DNA of 64,000 nt from Glebionis coronaria (lineage: Eukaryota > Streptophyta > Magnoliopsida > Asterales > Asteraceae), in assembly GCA_025667525.1 (NCBI GenBank), contig CM046878.1, positions 397,998,433 to 398,062,432 of the forward strand, written 5' to 3'. Each line of letters begins with the position of its first letter. Position 1 is the stretch's first letter. Below, in pieces: positions 22,148 to 34,462 of the stretch. The notes beneath the pieces are model-generated. The model searched no databases and had not been told where the DNA came from. It worked only from the letters and a program-made list of their open reading frames with translations. A program made the position numbers and the translations under genes.

Positions 22148-23383
22148 ATGGCCGGAGTTGATACTCGTTCTTTGATGGAGTAATTGCAATCCAATGTTCA
22201 TGGATATGCCGATGCTATCAAGATATCTGATATTCCCGCAAACACATTTGAGCTAAAAACATCCATGATTAACTTGGTTTCAAACACACCTTTTTATGGA
22301 AACAAGAATGATAATCCTCATGATCACCTTAAGAGACTTCTTGCTCTTTGCAACACCATTAAGTACAATGGAGTTCCCCATGATGCCATTAAGTTGATAT
22401 TGGTGCAATTTTCACTAGATGGTCCGGCTAAGCATTGGTTAGATACACAACCACCTGAGAGTATTACCACATGGGATGGTTTCACTACCAAGTTTTTGAA
22501 CAAGTTCTTTCCCCCATCTAAGACCACGGCTTTGAGGAATTTAATTATAGGCTTTCAACAAAAACCTAGTCAAACCTTTAGTGATGCTTGGGAGGAGTAT
22601 AGAGAGTTATTGAGGAGATGCCCTAACCATGGATTGGATGAAGTTCACCAAATCAATACTTTCTACAATGGCCTTAAACCTCATCACCAAGACTCGCTCA
22701 ATGCTTCCGTGGGAGGGAATATTCTTCTTAAATCCATTCAAGAGGCTTGGGATATTATTGAGACTAAGGCAATGTTGCAAATCAACACACAATTTGATGA
22801 AAGAGTCCATGTCATTCAAGAAGGAAGTTCTAAACCATTGGAGACTCAACTCATTTCATGCATTCAACCATTGACTCAAGCTTCAAAGGAAAATCAAACA
22901 ATCATGCAAAACACTCAAAACATGCAAGAAACAATGATGAATGACTTTATGAAGCTTTCCATGGGCAATCATTCCACAAATGATGTGCATGCCATTACCC
23001 TTTCATGTGAGACTTGTGGAGGTCCTCATTCCTATCATCAATGTGATAATGTGCAAAACTATCAAGGGGAGTGTTATGCTTATCAAGAGGAACATCATCA
23101 ACATTTCAAGCAAAATATCAATCCCAATAACCTTTCTTACAAGTCTCAAAATTACCTTACTCCACCGAGATTCCCACCCCAACCACACACCCAACCTCAA
23201 CAAAATCCTCCTCAATTTCTACAAAGGAATCAAGGTCCAAGACCACATTATCAAGGGAATAACTACAAGGCACCTAACAACTTTCACAATCAAGGAAATA
23301 CCTTTTACCCACCAAATCAAGGATTTAATGCACCACCTCCACCTTATCCACATCAAGGTTTTAATCAAGGGAATTTGTAACCT
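22148..23383 (+). pseudogene. E4 gag with an early stop
   Basis: ATG at 22148 opens MAGVDTRSLME, then a TAA at 22181-22183 replaces the Leu codon seen in E1 and E5. The frame stays open to 23380. The capsid-like region shows HDHLKRLLALCNTIKYNGV, FSLDGPAKHWLDTQPPES, NKFFPPSKTTALRNLIIGF and HQINTFYNGLKPHHQDSLNA. A knuckle-like CETCGGPHSYHQC follows near 23005, then a Gln/Asn/Pro-rich tail. The terminating TAA is followed in the same frame by pol, so gag-pol was one ORF. Confidence 0.88.
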
Positions 23384-25126
23384 AACCCCATGGATTTGAT
23401 CCTTCAAAAGCTTACTTCTTATGAGAAACAAATGAAAGATGCTCAAGAGGAAAATAACAAGAAATTTGCTCTTCTTCACAACCAAATTATGTATTATCAA
23501 AGACCACAAGGAGCTTTACCATCTAACACACAAGCAAATCCAAGGGCGAATGTCAATGCTATTACAACAAGGAGTGGAAAGTCAACAAAGGATCCTTCAC
23601 CTCCTAAACCTCCTATTGTTAAACCCACTTTTGTTCCTACATGTGACAAGCCATCTACATCTACTTTACCATCTCAAAATGCTCCCATTCAATCAAACAC
23701 ACCTTCTCAACCTATTCCTACTTCTCCTCTACCTTCCACAACTCCTAATGAAGAAGCTATCAAAGACAAATCTTCCACTACAACACCTACACTTAAACCA
23801 ACTCTTCCTTATGCTTCAAGGTTGAAAAAGGACAAGTTAAAGAACAAGGATGACATCCAAGTCTCAAATTTCTTAAGGATGTTAAAGCAACTCAACATAA
23901 ACATATCTTTTGCGGAAGCTCTTGCTTATATGCCAAAGTTTGCTATGATGTTCAAGGATTTACTCTCCAATAAGGAAAAATTGGTTGATTTGCCCAACAC
24001 ATCCCTTAATGAAAATTGTTCCGCCGTGCTACTTAAAACCTTACCAACAAAACTTGGAGATCCGGGGCGCTTCTTGATACCTTGTAATTTTCCCGGTGTG
24101 GAAAATTGCATGGCTTTGGCGGATCTAGGGGCAAGCATTAACCTCATGCCTTTATCGGTTTGGAAAAAACTCTCTCTTCCTGAGCTCCCTCCCACTAGGA
24201 TGACACTTGAGTTAGCCAACCAAACCATAGCTTACCCCGTAGGTATCGCGGAGGATGTGTTTGTAGGTGTGGATAAATTTACATTTCCGGCCAACTTTGA
24301 GGTGGTTGATTATGACATGTATCCTAGAGTTCCTTTGATTGTTGGTAGACCGTTTTTGAGAACGGGTCGTACTTTGATAGATGTGGCGGAAGGAGAACTA
24401 ATTATGCGAGTAGAGGATGAGAAAGTGGTGTTTAAGTTAGGGAAAGTTTGTGATAAGAAAGAGGTTAAGGAGTCTAAACCTTGTGAGACTATTAACATAG
24501 TTGATGTGCTAGATGAGGTGTGTGACGAGCACTTTCATGATGCTTGCAAGAGTACTAGTGAGGATATGCCCCATGTTGAAACCGTGGCCTCAATCGCTCC
24601 CTCCTTAACACCTTTTGGAGAAAGTGATTTCCTCTTGGAGGAATTTGAGTCCAACTTTCTTGGTGATGATGATTCTCCCATCAATTGGGAAGAAGATATT
24701 CTTACTATCCAAAAGTTGCTCAATGAGGACCCTGTTCCTTCTCCCATTCCACAAGAAGTTACCAATGATGATCCTTCCATAGTAAAACCTTCCTTAGAGA
24801 GTCCACCTCCAATTGAACTTAAGGACCTTCCATCCCACCTAGAGTATGCTTTCTTAGAGGGCAAAGACCAATTACCCGTGATCATTGCTAAAGAGTTGAA
24901 GGAGGATGAGAAGAAGAAACTCATTGAAGTCCTTAAGAAACACAAGAAAGCCTTAGCATGGAAAATATCCGACATAAGGGGAATTGATCCACATTTTTGT
25001 ACACACAAAATCCTTATGGAGGATGATTACAAACCCGCCATTCAAAGTCAACGAAGGGTTAACCCAAAAATCCATGAGGTCATTAAAAAGGAAGTGATCA
25101 AACTCCTTGATGCGGACATGATTTAA
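23384..25126 (+). pseudogene. E4 protease region and RT N-terminus
   Basis: Open from 23390 (MDLILQKLTSYEKQM) to a TAA at 25124-25126. A Thr/Pro/Ser-rich linker (23600-23800) precedes LPYASRLKKDKLKNKDDIQV and the domain before protease. MALADLGASINLMPLSVWKK (24109-24168) holds the protease active site as DLGAS, and VPLIVGRPFLRTGRTLIDVA is its C-terminal part. An acidic linker leads to EYAFLEGKDQLPVIIAKELK and SQRRVNPKIHEVIKKEVIKL, the start of RT. The TAA replaces an aromatic codon present in E1 (MIYPISDS). Confidence 0.88.
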
Positions 25127-25960
25127 CCCATTTCGGACTCTTCATGGGTTAGCCCATTACATTGTGTTCCAAAAAAGGGTGGAATCACCGTAGTACCTAA
25201 TGAAAACAATGAGATTATTTCTATGAGACTTGTTACAGGTTGGAGAGTTTGTATTTACTATAGGAAGCTCAATGAGGTTACTAGGAAAGACCACTTCCCA
25301 TTACCTTTTATGGACCAAATGCTTGAACGCTTAGCGGGAAATGCGTACTATTGCTTTCTTTATGGCTTTTCGGGTTATTTCCAAATACCCATTGACCCTA
25401 AGGATCAAGAAAAGACCACATTCACTTGATCCTACGGTACATTTGCTTACAAGAGGATGCCTTTTGGATTATGTAATGCACCGGGGACTTTTCAAAGGTG
25501 CATGATGGCAATTTTCCATGATATGATAGAGCAAACTATGGAGGTTTTCATGGATGACTTTTCCGTCTTTTGAGATTCATTTACCTCATGTCTCACCAAT
25601 TTAGAACGAATGCTTAAGCGTTGTGAGGAAACATGTTTAGTTCTTAATTGGGAGTAATGTCACTTTATGGTGAAAGAGGGAATTGTTTTAGAACACAAAA
25701 TATCCAATAAGGGATTAGAAGTGGATCGAGCTAAAATTGATGTGATTGCTTAGCTTCCCCCACCCACTACAGTTAAATGTGTAAGGAGTTTCTTAGGTCA
25801 TGCGGGGTTTTATAGGCGCTTCATACAAGATTTTTCTAAGATAACTAGACCGATGACTCACCTCTTGGAAAAAGAGGCTCCTTTCATTTTCAACCAAGAG
25901 TGTTTGGAATCTTTTGAGACTCTTAAGGAGAAATTGACTAAGGCTCCCGTTTGGTTTCTC
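25127..25960 (+). pseudogene. E4 reverse transcriptase, five stops
   Basis: Same frame as the preceding segment. It contains WVSPLHCVPKKGGITVV, YYRKLNEVTRKDHFPLPFMD, RMPFGLCNAPGTFQRCMMAI and the catalytic EVFMDDFSVF. Stops lie at about 25427, 25571, 25655 and 25752, in addition to 25124. A frameshift near 25950 separates it from RNase H. Several stops look like one-base changes at conserved codons, the usual decay of an old copy. Confidence 0.85.
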
Positions 25961-25986
25961 CAAATTGAGAATTACCTTTTGAGCTT

Positions 25987-27215
25987 ATGTGTGACGCTAG
26001 TGATTATGTGATGGGGGCCGTCTTAGGACAAAGAGTGAATAAGCATTTTCAACCTATGCACTATGCGAGTAAAACCATGACCGGTGCACAACTTCATGAT
26101 ACTACCACGGAAAAAGAGTTGCTTGCTATAGTCTATGCTTTTGAGAAATTTAGACCATACCTTGTGCTATCCAAAACCATAGTGTATACGGATCATTCCG
26201 CTCTCAAGTATCTCATGACAAAACAAGATGCTAAGCCTAGGCTTTTGAGATGGGTTTTGTTGCTTCAAGAGTTTAAGATAGAAATTCAAGATAAGAAAGG
26301 AGCCGAGAATTTAGCGTCGGATCACTTGAGTAGACTTGAGCATCCTTTTCAAGGCGATTTTCCTAATAAAGAAATCAATGAACCCTTTCCATTAGAGGAG
26401 CTCATGTCTATCCCTTCCCAAGAGGATGCCACCCCTTGGTTTGCGGATATAGCAAACTATCTTGTGGGGAATGTGCTTATTGAGGGTCTTACTTCCCAAC
26501 AACAGAAGAATTTCTTAAAGAAGTTAAGTACTACTTTTGGGATGATCCTTATCTTTTTAGGCAATGTGCGGACCAAATCATTAGACGGTGTGTAGATGGG
26601 CCCGAGGCATTTAAAATTTTAGAAGCATGTCATAAAGGACCTACGGGTGGACATTTTGGGCCCAACTATACCGCCAAGAAATTCTTTGATTCGGGTTACT
26701 ATTGGCCTTCCATTTACAAAGATGCCCAAGAGATGGTGAAATTTTGTGATGTGTGTCAAAGACAAGGAAAAATTACGCAACGTGATGAGATGCCACAAAA
26801 TTTTATTCAAGAGTGTGAGATTTTTTATGTATGGGGCATAGATTTTATGGGACCTTTTCCATCTTCCAAGGGAAACAAGTATATACTTGTTGCGGTGGAT
26901 TATGTGTCTAAATGGGTTGAGGCTAAAGCCTTACCTACCAATGATGCTAAAGTTGTTGTGAAGTTCTTGAAGAAATTATTTGCTAGATTTGGTGTACCTC
27001 GGGCCATCATAAGTGATCGTGGTACGCACTTTTGTAATGATCAATTCACGAGAGTTATGAAGAAATATGGAGTTAATCATAGACTTTCTACCGCGTATCA
27101 CCCTCAAACCAATGGTCAAACCAAGGTCAAAAATCGTGGTTTAAAGAGAATTTTAGAGAGAACGGTGGGAGAGCATCGAGCTTCTTGGTCGGATAAGCTT
27201 GATGATGCTTTGTGA
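25987..27215 (+). pseudogene. E4 RNase H and integrase
   Basis: RNase H runs from [18 protein letters not shown] through [12 protein letters not shown] to [11 protein letters not shown] (25987-26345). After a one-base frameshift near 26530 the integrase zinc module reads [10 protein letters not shown] and later CDVCQ (26630-26758). The integrase core shows [25 protein letters not shown] and [15 protein letters not shown]. The third catalytic acid, normally Glu after NGQ(A/S), is Lys here. A TGA near 27214 ends the frame where relatives have Trp. It would insert cDNA in a live element but is inactive here. Confidence 0.87.
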
Positions 27216-27719
27216 GCTTTTAGGACGCCTTTTAAGACACCAATTGGTTGTACCCCTTATAGGCTTGTCTATGGAAAAGCGTGCCACCTCCTATTCGAGT
27301 TAGAACATAAGGCATCTTGGGCTCTCAAGTGGGCTAACTTTGATTTAAACCAAGCCGGTTCACATAGGAAAGATCAACTTAATGAGATGGATGAATTGAG
27401 AGCCAATGCCTATGAGAATTCTTTGCTTTACAAGGAAAAGACTTAGAAATTGCATGATGCTAAGATCAAGAACCGTGAGTTTAAAGTTGGAGAGCCGGTT
27501 CTCCTCTTTAACTCAAGGTTGAAACTTTTTTCGGGCAAGCTTAAGTCGAGATGGTCCGGTCCATTCACTACTGCCCAAGTGTTTCCATATGGAACTATTG
27601 AGTTGTCACAACCCGATGGTCCAAACTTTAAAGTGAATGGTCACCGTGTGAAACATTATTTTGGGGAAGACATTTCCGTTGAAATGGTCCAAGAAATCCC
27701 TTTTTTCCCCATGAATTAA
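27216..27719 (+). pseudogene. E4 integrase C-terminal region
   Basis: The reading continues after the TGA with [20 protein letters not shown] and, after a TAG near 27445, an open stretch 27450-27719 with REFKVGEPVLLFNSRLKLFS and GKLKSRWSGPFTTAQVFPYG, the standard Athila integrase C-terminus. Pol ends at TAA 27717. No env-like ORF follows. Confidence 0.85.
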
Positions 27720-28379
27720 TTCAAGAGGGATGAGTCGATCTAGAGACTCCTTAACCCAAGCATCGTATAACTAGGTTTAGAGTGTGTAGGTTAGAAATAA
27801 GGGTATAGAATTGAGGATAAGTGTAGGGGAGACCCTCTTTTGTCTTCATGTTGTTTGTACGGTTGCTCACTCACTACATGCTTTGGAGCTTATGTAGGAG
27901 GCCCTTGTATCCGGTTCACTTTGTTACTATTGTGATTTTTCATAGACACCTTGTGCTTAAACATGAATTCACCAATAGTTGACCTTTCCTTAACAAGAGT
28001 TAAACAAAGTCTAGTCATTGTCATAAGTGTAGGGGAGTTTGCACTCCCATGCTCTTAAACATTGAGGACAATGTTTAGCTTAAGTGTAGGGGGGTCTTCT
28101 ATCGAAGTGACCTTACCTAGAACTTGTCATTGACCTTCATGATAACATGGAAAATTATTTTTTTCAAACATTTTTCAAATTTTTGATTTACTTTGGTTTA
28201 ACAAATTTATACTTCTTTGACATATTAGGCCCGCCATGGATATTTTGACTCAACCCGAGTTTGCTTATCTTAGCATTCTCTAGCTAGTATCCTTAACCAT
28301 GTAGTCCTTCATTGGTCTATTAGGCTAAGCATCCACCACTCTCATTATTTGAGATTTAAAATTTGTGGAGAATGGGAAA
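27720..28379 (+). other. E4 3' UTR with PPT-like repeats
   Basis: Non-coding. AGTGTAGGGG-type motifs at about 27823, 28026 and 28083 resemble the real PPT at 31184. ATTGAGGACAATGTTTA (28060) and the block TTTTGACTCAACCCGAGTTT (28236) are conserved in E5 (40937, 41230) and E6 (52921, 53141). Confidence 0.75.
28371..28379. repeat. 9-bp target duplication of Mutator-like element, left
   Basis: AATGGGAAA, repeated at 29998-30006. E5 and E6 have the uninterrupted site (TTGTGGAG...GATGATAGAG at about 41345 and 53455). Confidence 0.88.
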
Positions 28380-29997
28380 GGGTAAAAGCTATAAAATACC
28401 ATCTTACTTATTAATTTGTGCCGACTTTAAACATTTACTGTTTAATCTCGTGACTTTACCAACGTACTTGTTTGTTTTGTAATAATGTTACCAATATGAC
28501 CAGATACATTTCCATGTCATTATTTTTATTTTTTATTAATTGAAATAATGACACATGTCTAATTAATTTAAAGGTAAAAGCTATACAATACCAACGTATT
28601 TATTCAAATGTATTGACTTTAAACACTTACAATTTAATCGTTAGGCTTTACCAATGAACTTTCAAATTTGTTCCATTTTTACCAATATGACCGTAAAATG
28701 ACTGTATTACCCTCATCTTCTTTAACATAATTACATATATTGCCATATTCATCATATCTTAGATCTTAAAAACACCATAATGCTAAATAAATTAAACTAA
28801 ACCAGAAAACCACCTAGAGATTTCCGACTTATCCATTTGTTTTAAGTTTGAGCGTTAACTTTCAAGTTTGAGCGTTGACTTTCCAATATTCACTCTCTGT
28901 CTTCTCAGCCAACGGAGGGTATTTTAGCTAATTGATTAGACTCGAGAATCTCATATTGGGTTCTTGGGAGTATCATTATTGTTCTTAAACTTGCAAATAT
29001 GTATACCACATACCTTAAGACATCACTGCCGATGGATATGTTCCTCTTTTGGAACGAATTCGAAGGTATAAATATGCCTTCCATTTGTAAATTTACTTAA
29101 ACCTACTGGCCCACACAAAACTTGCCCTCTTGGAATTACCTCCATGTTTGTAGCTTAACAAAAAATAAAACTTCAACCGATCTATGGAGTGTGTATAACA
29201 TAACACAAAAATCAAAACCCATGTCCTCGAAACATATTCGAAGAAAGAGATAGGCGATAAGGTCATAGATCGGGTAGGTTTGCATGATGCTGATTTGTCT
29301 TTCTTTCAATCGAATCAAAGGATGATTACAACATAATTGTTGATAATTTTTCTTCACATTTGAATATTAACAAGGGTTAATCCTAAGCAGATCGATGATG
29401 ATCTCTATAAGATCTAAAATCTAGGTTGAATCTATTCTGAGATCATTTGATTTTATCATAACTGTTTTGAATCAAGGTGGGAAAGGGTATGAGGGATTTG
29501 ATTGATGCATCTCTGTTGATAGTTGATAGTTGATTTAATTGATGATGATGATGGTAGAATTATGGTGAGATGAAGGATTGTGTCCTGAAAATATTTCAGC
29601 ATATTGTCGTTTCAGATCTGGGAAATACAAAGGGTATATTAGTTATTTAAAAGGGTAATATAGTCATTTCAGGCTTATGTTGGTGTAGTCGGAACAAATT
29701 TGAGAGTACAATGGTAAAGTCACAAGGTTAATTAGTAAGTGTTTAAAGTCGGCACATTTTAATAAGTACGATGGTATTGTATAGCTTTTACCAAAAAAGA
29801 AAAATCAGACGTGGCCATATTAAACGTAATAAAATAATGACGTGGAAATTACCGTGCCACGCTGTCGGTAACAAGTTACCAAATTGGTAACTTCAAAACG
29901 ATTTTGAAAGTAGAATGGTAAAGTCATGAGATTAAATAGTAAGTGTTTAAAGTCGGCACAAATCAATGAGTAAGATGGTATTTTATAGCTTTTACCC
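28380..29997. mobile_element. Mutator-like TIR element in E4 3' UTR
   Basis: Both ends read GGGTAAAAGCTATAAAATA inward. The terminal inverted repeats match for about 85 bp with a few mismatches, and a 9-bp target duplication flanks them, the hallmark of Mutator-like elements. A second, shorter pair of related inverted repeats starts at 28573 and ends at 29792, so the element has nested TIRs. The inside (28700-29640) holds no transposase. The longest reading frame there, 29357-29136 on the minus strand (73 residues), has no recognised domain. It is non-autonomous. Confidence 0.87.
28573..29792. repeat. Inner TIR pair of the Mutator-like element
   Basis: GGTAAAAGCTATACAATACC at 28573 and its inverted copy ending 29792, with homology for roughly 100 bp. 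No clear target duplication flanks it, so it may be a duplicated TIR or a second related element inserted in the first. Confidence 0.7.
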
Positions 29998-31196
29998 AAT
30001 GGGAAATGATAGAGTTGAAGCAAGTACAAAAAGGGCTAGATAAACTTCATGATAATTACTTGTGGCTAAACCCTTCTCTTCTTAACCTCTATTTTCTTCG
30101 CATGTATATATGTTAATAAATAATCAAGAACGGTTTTAATCGGTTTGAAATCTCTTATGCATTTTTGTCTAATCATTCATGGTTGGTATAAGTACGTCTT
30201 AAGATTCTAAGTTAGAACGTTTTATGTGTACTAGACTTATGTCATGCTCAATATTTAGCGGGTGTTTTTCCTTTTATTCTTTTCTACTTTCTTTGTGAGG
30301 AATAACGAAAAATAAGAGTGGCTTATAAAAAAATGAGTGGCTAGAAAAAAAAGAAAAAGAAAAAATAAATAAATAAATAATAATTATACAAGACTCCCAA
30401 GAGGGGCAGTGTGGTGTTAATTATAGTGACTATTGAATTCCAATATTACCTTGACGGGTTGCGGGGATTCGATAGATTTCTCCAATCCAATATTACCTTG
30501 ACGGGTTGCGGGGTTGAAGATCCAAGGTCTCAAAAAGACGGCAGATGTAAATTATTGCGTGAGTTTTATTTTTTTTCTTTCCTTAGCGAGTGTGTAGCTA
30601 CTTATGAAAGCATGACATGAGGATTTTACACATAAAACGAATGACTTATTACTCTTGAAACGGACTTATATTAATCGTGAGCGGTTTTTCAAGTAAGGAA
30701 TGAGAGGATTACTTAGGATTAAAACCGTGCTTTCTTATTTTTGGATTTTGCATTTCTTATACTTCACGCTTGAAATAATGACAAATTTGCCCACAAGCAA
30801 TTTGCTCAACTAATAACCGGTTCCACATTTAATTGTCATGAATAAGTTGATGCACTTTTTACTTGTGAATACAATGATCCCATTTTTAAGCTTGGTATGG
30901 GGAAAGTGAAACTTGAGGGTGATAAGTGTCCATGGTACCCAAGCCCTAATCAAAGTCATTGAATTCTTTATGAGTTATTTCCATCAAAACCAATTCAATA
31001 AAATCCAAAAAGATATAAATAGAATTGTTTCTTGTGCATTGCATTGTTAAAAATCAAAATCATGCATCATATAGTGTAGAGTAGTGTAGATGCATTCCAT
31101 AATGGCCAAGGTGGATTAATTATGAGGAGAATGTAAATTTGTTCTTTTAAATATAGCATTGCATGAGGACATGACAATGTTCAAGTGTAGGGGACT
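29998..31196 (+). other. E4 3' UTR, distal part, ending in the PPT
   Basis: Non-coding. A 47-bp-period duplication of CCAATATTACCTTGACGGGT lies at about 30438 and 30485. The A-rich tract 30340-30385 includes AAAT repeats. CTTGGTATGGGG (30889) and GAGGGTGATAA (30916) recur before the LTRs of E5 and E6. Confidence 0.7.
31184..31196 (+). promoter_or_regulatory. E4 polypurine tract
   Basis: AGTGTAGGGGACT directly before the LTR start TGATATGAGC. The same position in E6 and E11 holds GTAGGGGATTT. Confidence 0.75.
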
Positions 31197-34100
31197 TGAT
31201 ATGAGCAAAAACTCATATCAATTAATAAACAAATCACCCTAAAACACAAGAAAAATACCTAAACTTTGTGTTATAAAGCGGAATTATGTGGTATGTTTTG
31301 TGTTTTCAAATAGGTAAGAAGGATGCATTTTCAAGAAAACAAGAAGAAGATCAAGCTAATTTGGATGAAAAAGACAAAGAAGGATCAAGAATGACAAGAC
31401 TTTGAAGACAAAGGACCTATCTTGACAACATTCTAAAGATGAAGGACTAAAGGTGTAAAGTTTTCAAAGTCAAGATCATAGTCAAACCTGGTCAACTCTC
31501 AAGTCAACCAAGTCAAAGGAGCTTTTTGATCAAGATTACAAGATGGAGGACCATTTATGACAAGATATTGAAGTTCCAAGTACAAAACATCAATCTGCCA
31601 AGTCAAGGGACCTAAACTGCCAATTTTCAAAATAATAAATAAGCTTAATACGTGTGACTAAGTTGTGAACCAATGGGAGAGTGTTATTTGGAAAACATGG
31701 ATCACCAGCTGGCCACTAGCATTTAATATCCACTACTTTATCAACCAGCCAATCATATTTCATCAAACGGATAATGATCTGTGTGCTTTTCTCTCCACCA
31801 ACCACAACATGCCACATGGCTTTCTTCTCCAACAATTTTGCCAGAACGTGGATTTAGCTAGAGGCGTTTTCACAAGAAAAGTTCTATATGAAAATTCATT
31901 GCAAGGATGAGACGACCACAACCCAATAACTCAATTAAGCTGACAACAACTCAATCAAAAATCCCCAATTAAGTTCCTCACCTGCAAATTTCAATTAGTA
32001 GAATTGGGACACGTGGAGCTCAATGATTGGCTTAGACACGTCATTGTCCCCAACAACTTCACTTTCTCATTCTATAAATAGGGTAGCAGGCACTCATTTG
32101 TACATAGTTAGCTAGTGTGAAAAACATACACACTAGACATTTTTTCACTCTCTCTCATTCTGTTAGCAGTTAGTAGATAACAACTCTCAAGAGCCTGACA
32201 ACCTCTTGAGAGTCTGTTAGTTAGTTGTAACCACCCTTGTAACTACTTTTCACATTAATTCAATAAAATTCAAATTTCCCTCCAATTCTCTCATTGCTCT
32301 TACCTACTGTTCATACGCCATTGATATTGTTTGTTTCTAGTGATCATAAGTTATCATTAGAAACTTTGTGGAAGTTTGTAGCTGTTCATTACGTCCAGTA
32401 GCTGAGTACCTGTTTTGATCATTCATTCCAAGCATTGGTAGACGTTTTGAAGGTTTTAAGATCATCAATGGAGGTTACGAGTTGATTAGCTGTTGATTGA
32501 TTGTTGATTGGTAGATACTAGTGCTAAGGTGGTGGTTTAGCACTAGCTAGAAAGCTCAGCGCTTCTCTACTCCCCAAAGGAGGCCTAAGCTAAAAGGTTT
32601 TGGTTTTCTGCATTTATGTTCCTCTCAAATGTTGACTGCATGCTCAATTCTTAGAGTAAATGTGATTGCTGAATGATCAAGTGTGTTTAGCTGTTATCTG
32701 AGTTGATTTTGATAATTGTGTAGCTTGATTGTAGTTTAGCACTTGATTACTTGCATTTATCTTCATTCTGTTAAGCTTTATAGTTGTCATTTTTAGCTTG
32801 CATTAGCATCTTGAGTTGTAGTCTCATTCATAGCTTAAGTGTACTTCAACTTCATCACTTCTTAGCTATTTCAGTTAGTTTGCTATCACTCTTTAATCAG
32901 TTTTCCTCCTAGCTTAAATTTCCTTCACAAGTTCTACTAGAATTTCATAACTAGTGTTTGGCATTAAGCATTAGGGTGTGATTTAGTGTTAAATCTTTGT
33001 AGAATCTTGCTTAATCTAGATCATTTAGCTATAACATACATAGTTCAATAGTTTTAAGTCATTTTCTAGTCAAAGTTTTAGTCAAAAAGGCAAATAGAAA
33101 TAAAAAGGTTTTGGGTCATACTTTGCTTTACTTGTTTTTCAGAAAGTTACTGATTTCAAATCATTGCCATTTCTTTGTTTCTTGATGAATTTTCCTGAAA
33201 TTAGTTTCTATCTCTTACTCAACATATGTAGTTTAAGCCTTTAGCTGGAATTTCTACAGTTTTCAGAATTGAGTTAGAAATAAGCACTTGTTTCATCCTT
33301 TGAGCAAATGCAATTCTCTGTGATAAAAGCTAAACTGTTTTCTCATTCCAGCTTATCCACTTCAGAAACCTAGCCATTTTCTTTCACATTTCTCTTTAAA
33401 AAGTATTCCTGGTTAAGATTTGAACTTTTCAACTTTTTGGATTTTTGGTCAACAAAAGTCAACATAAGCTCTTTCTAGCTTATTTTCGTTTTCTGAGCTT
33501 AATAATGGACCATTTTTTATAAGACAAAACTTCCCCTTCTTCTTTTGAGCTGATTAACAAGTTTTTGCATAGAAATCAAGTTGTGAACGTTTGGCTTATT
33601 AGTTAGCTTATTTTGGGCTTATTTCATATAGCTTATTAGAGTTTAGGAAGTTTCAGCTTATTTCCTGTTACTGGTCTAGCTGAATTTCAATTTTAAGCCT
33701 TTTAAAACTTGTTTGAGCTAATTTGGTTAAGAAACGAGCTTATACGAGCTTATTTTTGTTTCCTAGCCCGTTTTGGTTAAAAGATGTTAGAAAATTGCAC
33801 ATAGGTCCTTGGCTTGTTAGACAGTTGCATAATTAGCCTAATTTTCCTAAAAATTAGGTAATTGTAGGATTAGTCCCTGGATTTTTCTAGTTGGTTAAAA
33901 TTTGGTTAGTTAGTTTTCAAAATTAGTTAAAGTTAGTTACTTAGTTACATTTGCACTATTGGTCCTTGTAGTTAGTTGATTTACATTTCAAGCATTTAAC
34001 TTTTCAGAATTTACATTTTCAGTCCTTTACTTTCATAGATTTACACTTTTAGCTTTACTTGAATAATAATGTGGTATTTGACAATTTGTTTTACGGTTAC

Positions 34101-34250
34101 GTAGTTAATATTTTTATTTTTACTTGATTGTTGAATTAGACGTAGAATATCCAAATACTTTTACCAACCAAAAACAATCATAAACTCGATCTTGTTAGGA
34201 CTTTCAATTTGTTAAGAACTGAGAAAACGAACTTCAACTATACACATTTC
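31197..34250 (+). repeat. E4 3' LTR (right border uncertain)
   Basis: Begins TGATATGAGC, like the E1 LTR (TGATGAGAT). It has a TATAAATA box at 32073-32080, an AATAAA at 32262-32267 and GCTTATT-rich sequence at 33580-33780, as in E1. The end could be anywhere from about 34.2 kb to 34462, since the last 200 bp may belong to another LTR. Confidence 0.7.
32073..32080 (+). promoter_or_regulatory. TATA box of E4 3' LTR
   Basis: TATAAATA followed by GGG, about 880 bp from the LTR start. A polyadenylation-type AATAAA follows at 32262. Confidence 0.6.
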
Positions 34251-34462
34251 AACCTATATGTTTGTTATGTGTTTTTTGAATGTCTTTGGTAAGAGGTAGG
34301 CCTGTTACCTACTTACCTAGACGTCTACATTGTTTGAGATATCTTCATTACATTGTGTCACCATTTATGATATTTCCATTTCATTTAGTTATCTCTATAC
34401 ACAGCTATTGTTGTGATGATATCCATACGTCGTGCCTCATATTCCACCATGGTGGGGTGTGA
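34251..34462 (-). repeat. Possible end of another Gypsy LTR
   Basis: The minus strand starts TGTCACACCCCACCATGGTG at 34462, the kind of terminus seen in several plant Gypsy LTRs, and E3 gag sequence resumes at 34463. It may alternatively be the end of the E4 LTR. Confidence 0.35.

Larger units (their letters stand above)
21867..34462 (+). mobile_element. E4: Athila-like Ty3/Gypsy retrotransposon, right-hand part
   Basis: Order on the plus strand is leader, gag (22148-23380), protease-RT-RNase H-integrase (23390-27719), 3' UTR, PPT (31184-31196) and 3' LTR from 31197. Many stops and two or more frameshifts make it dead. A Mutator-like element is inserted in the 3' UTR. The right LTR border is uncertain (34.2-34.46 kb). 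Its 5' LTR is not in the window, which fits its interruption by E1. Confidence 0.82.

Noticed and set aside
15945..23384. Gag-pol stop codons as programmed readthrough
   Set aside because: E1, E4 and E5 have the stop at different codons and with further stops nearby, so they look like ordinary decay.
23003..23825. Leu/Ile-rich ORFs overlapping E4 gag-pol in other frames
   Set aside because: They are frame shadows of the Asn/Gln/Thr-rich gag and linker coding sequence.
27720..28379. Env-like gene after pol in E4
   Set aside because: All frames are short and no signal or membrane segment is visible.
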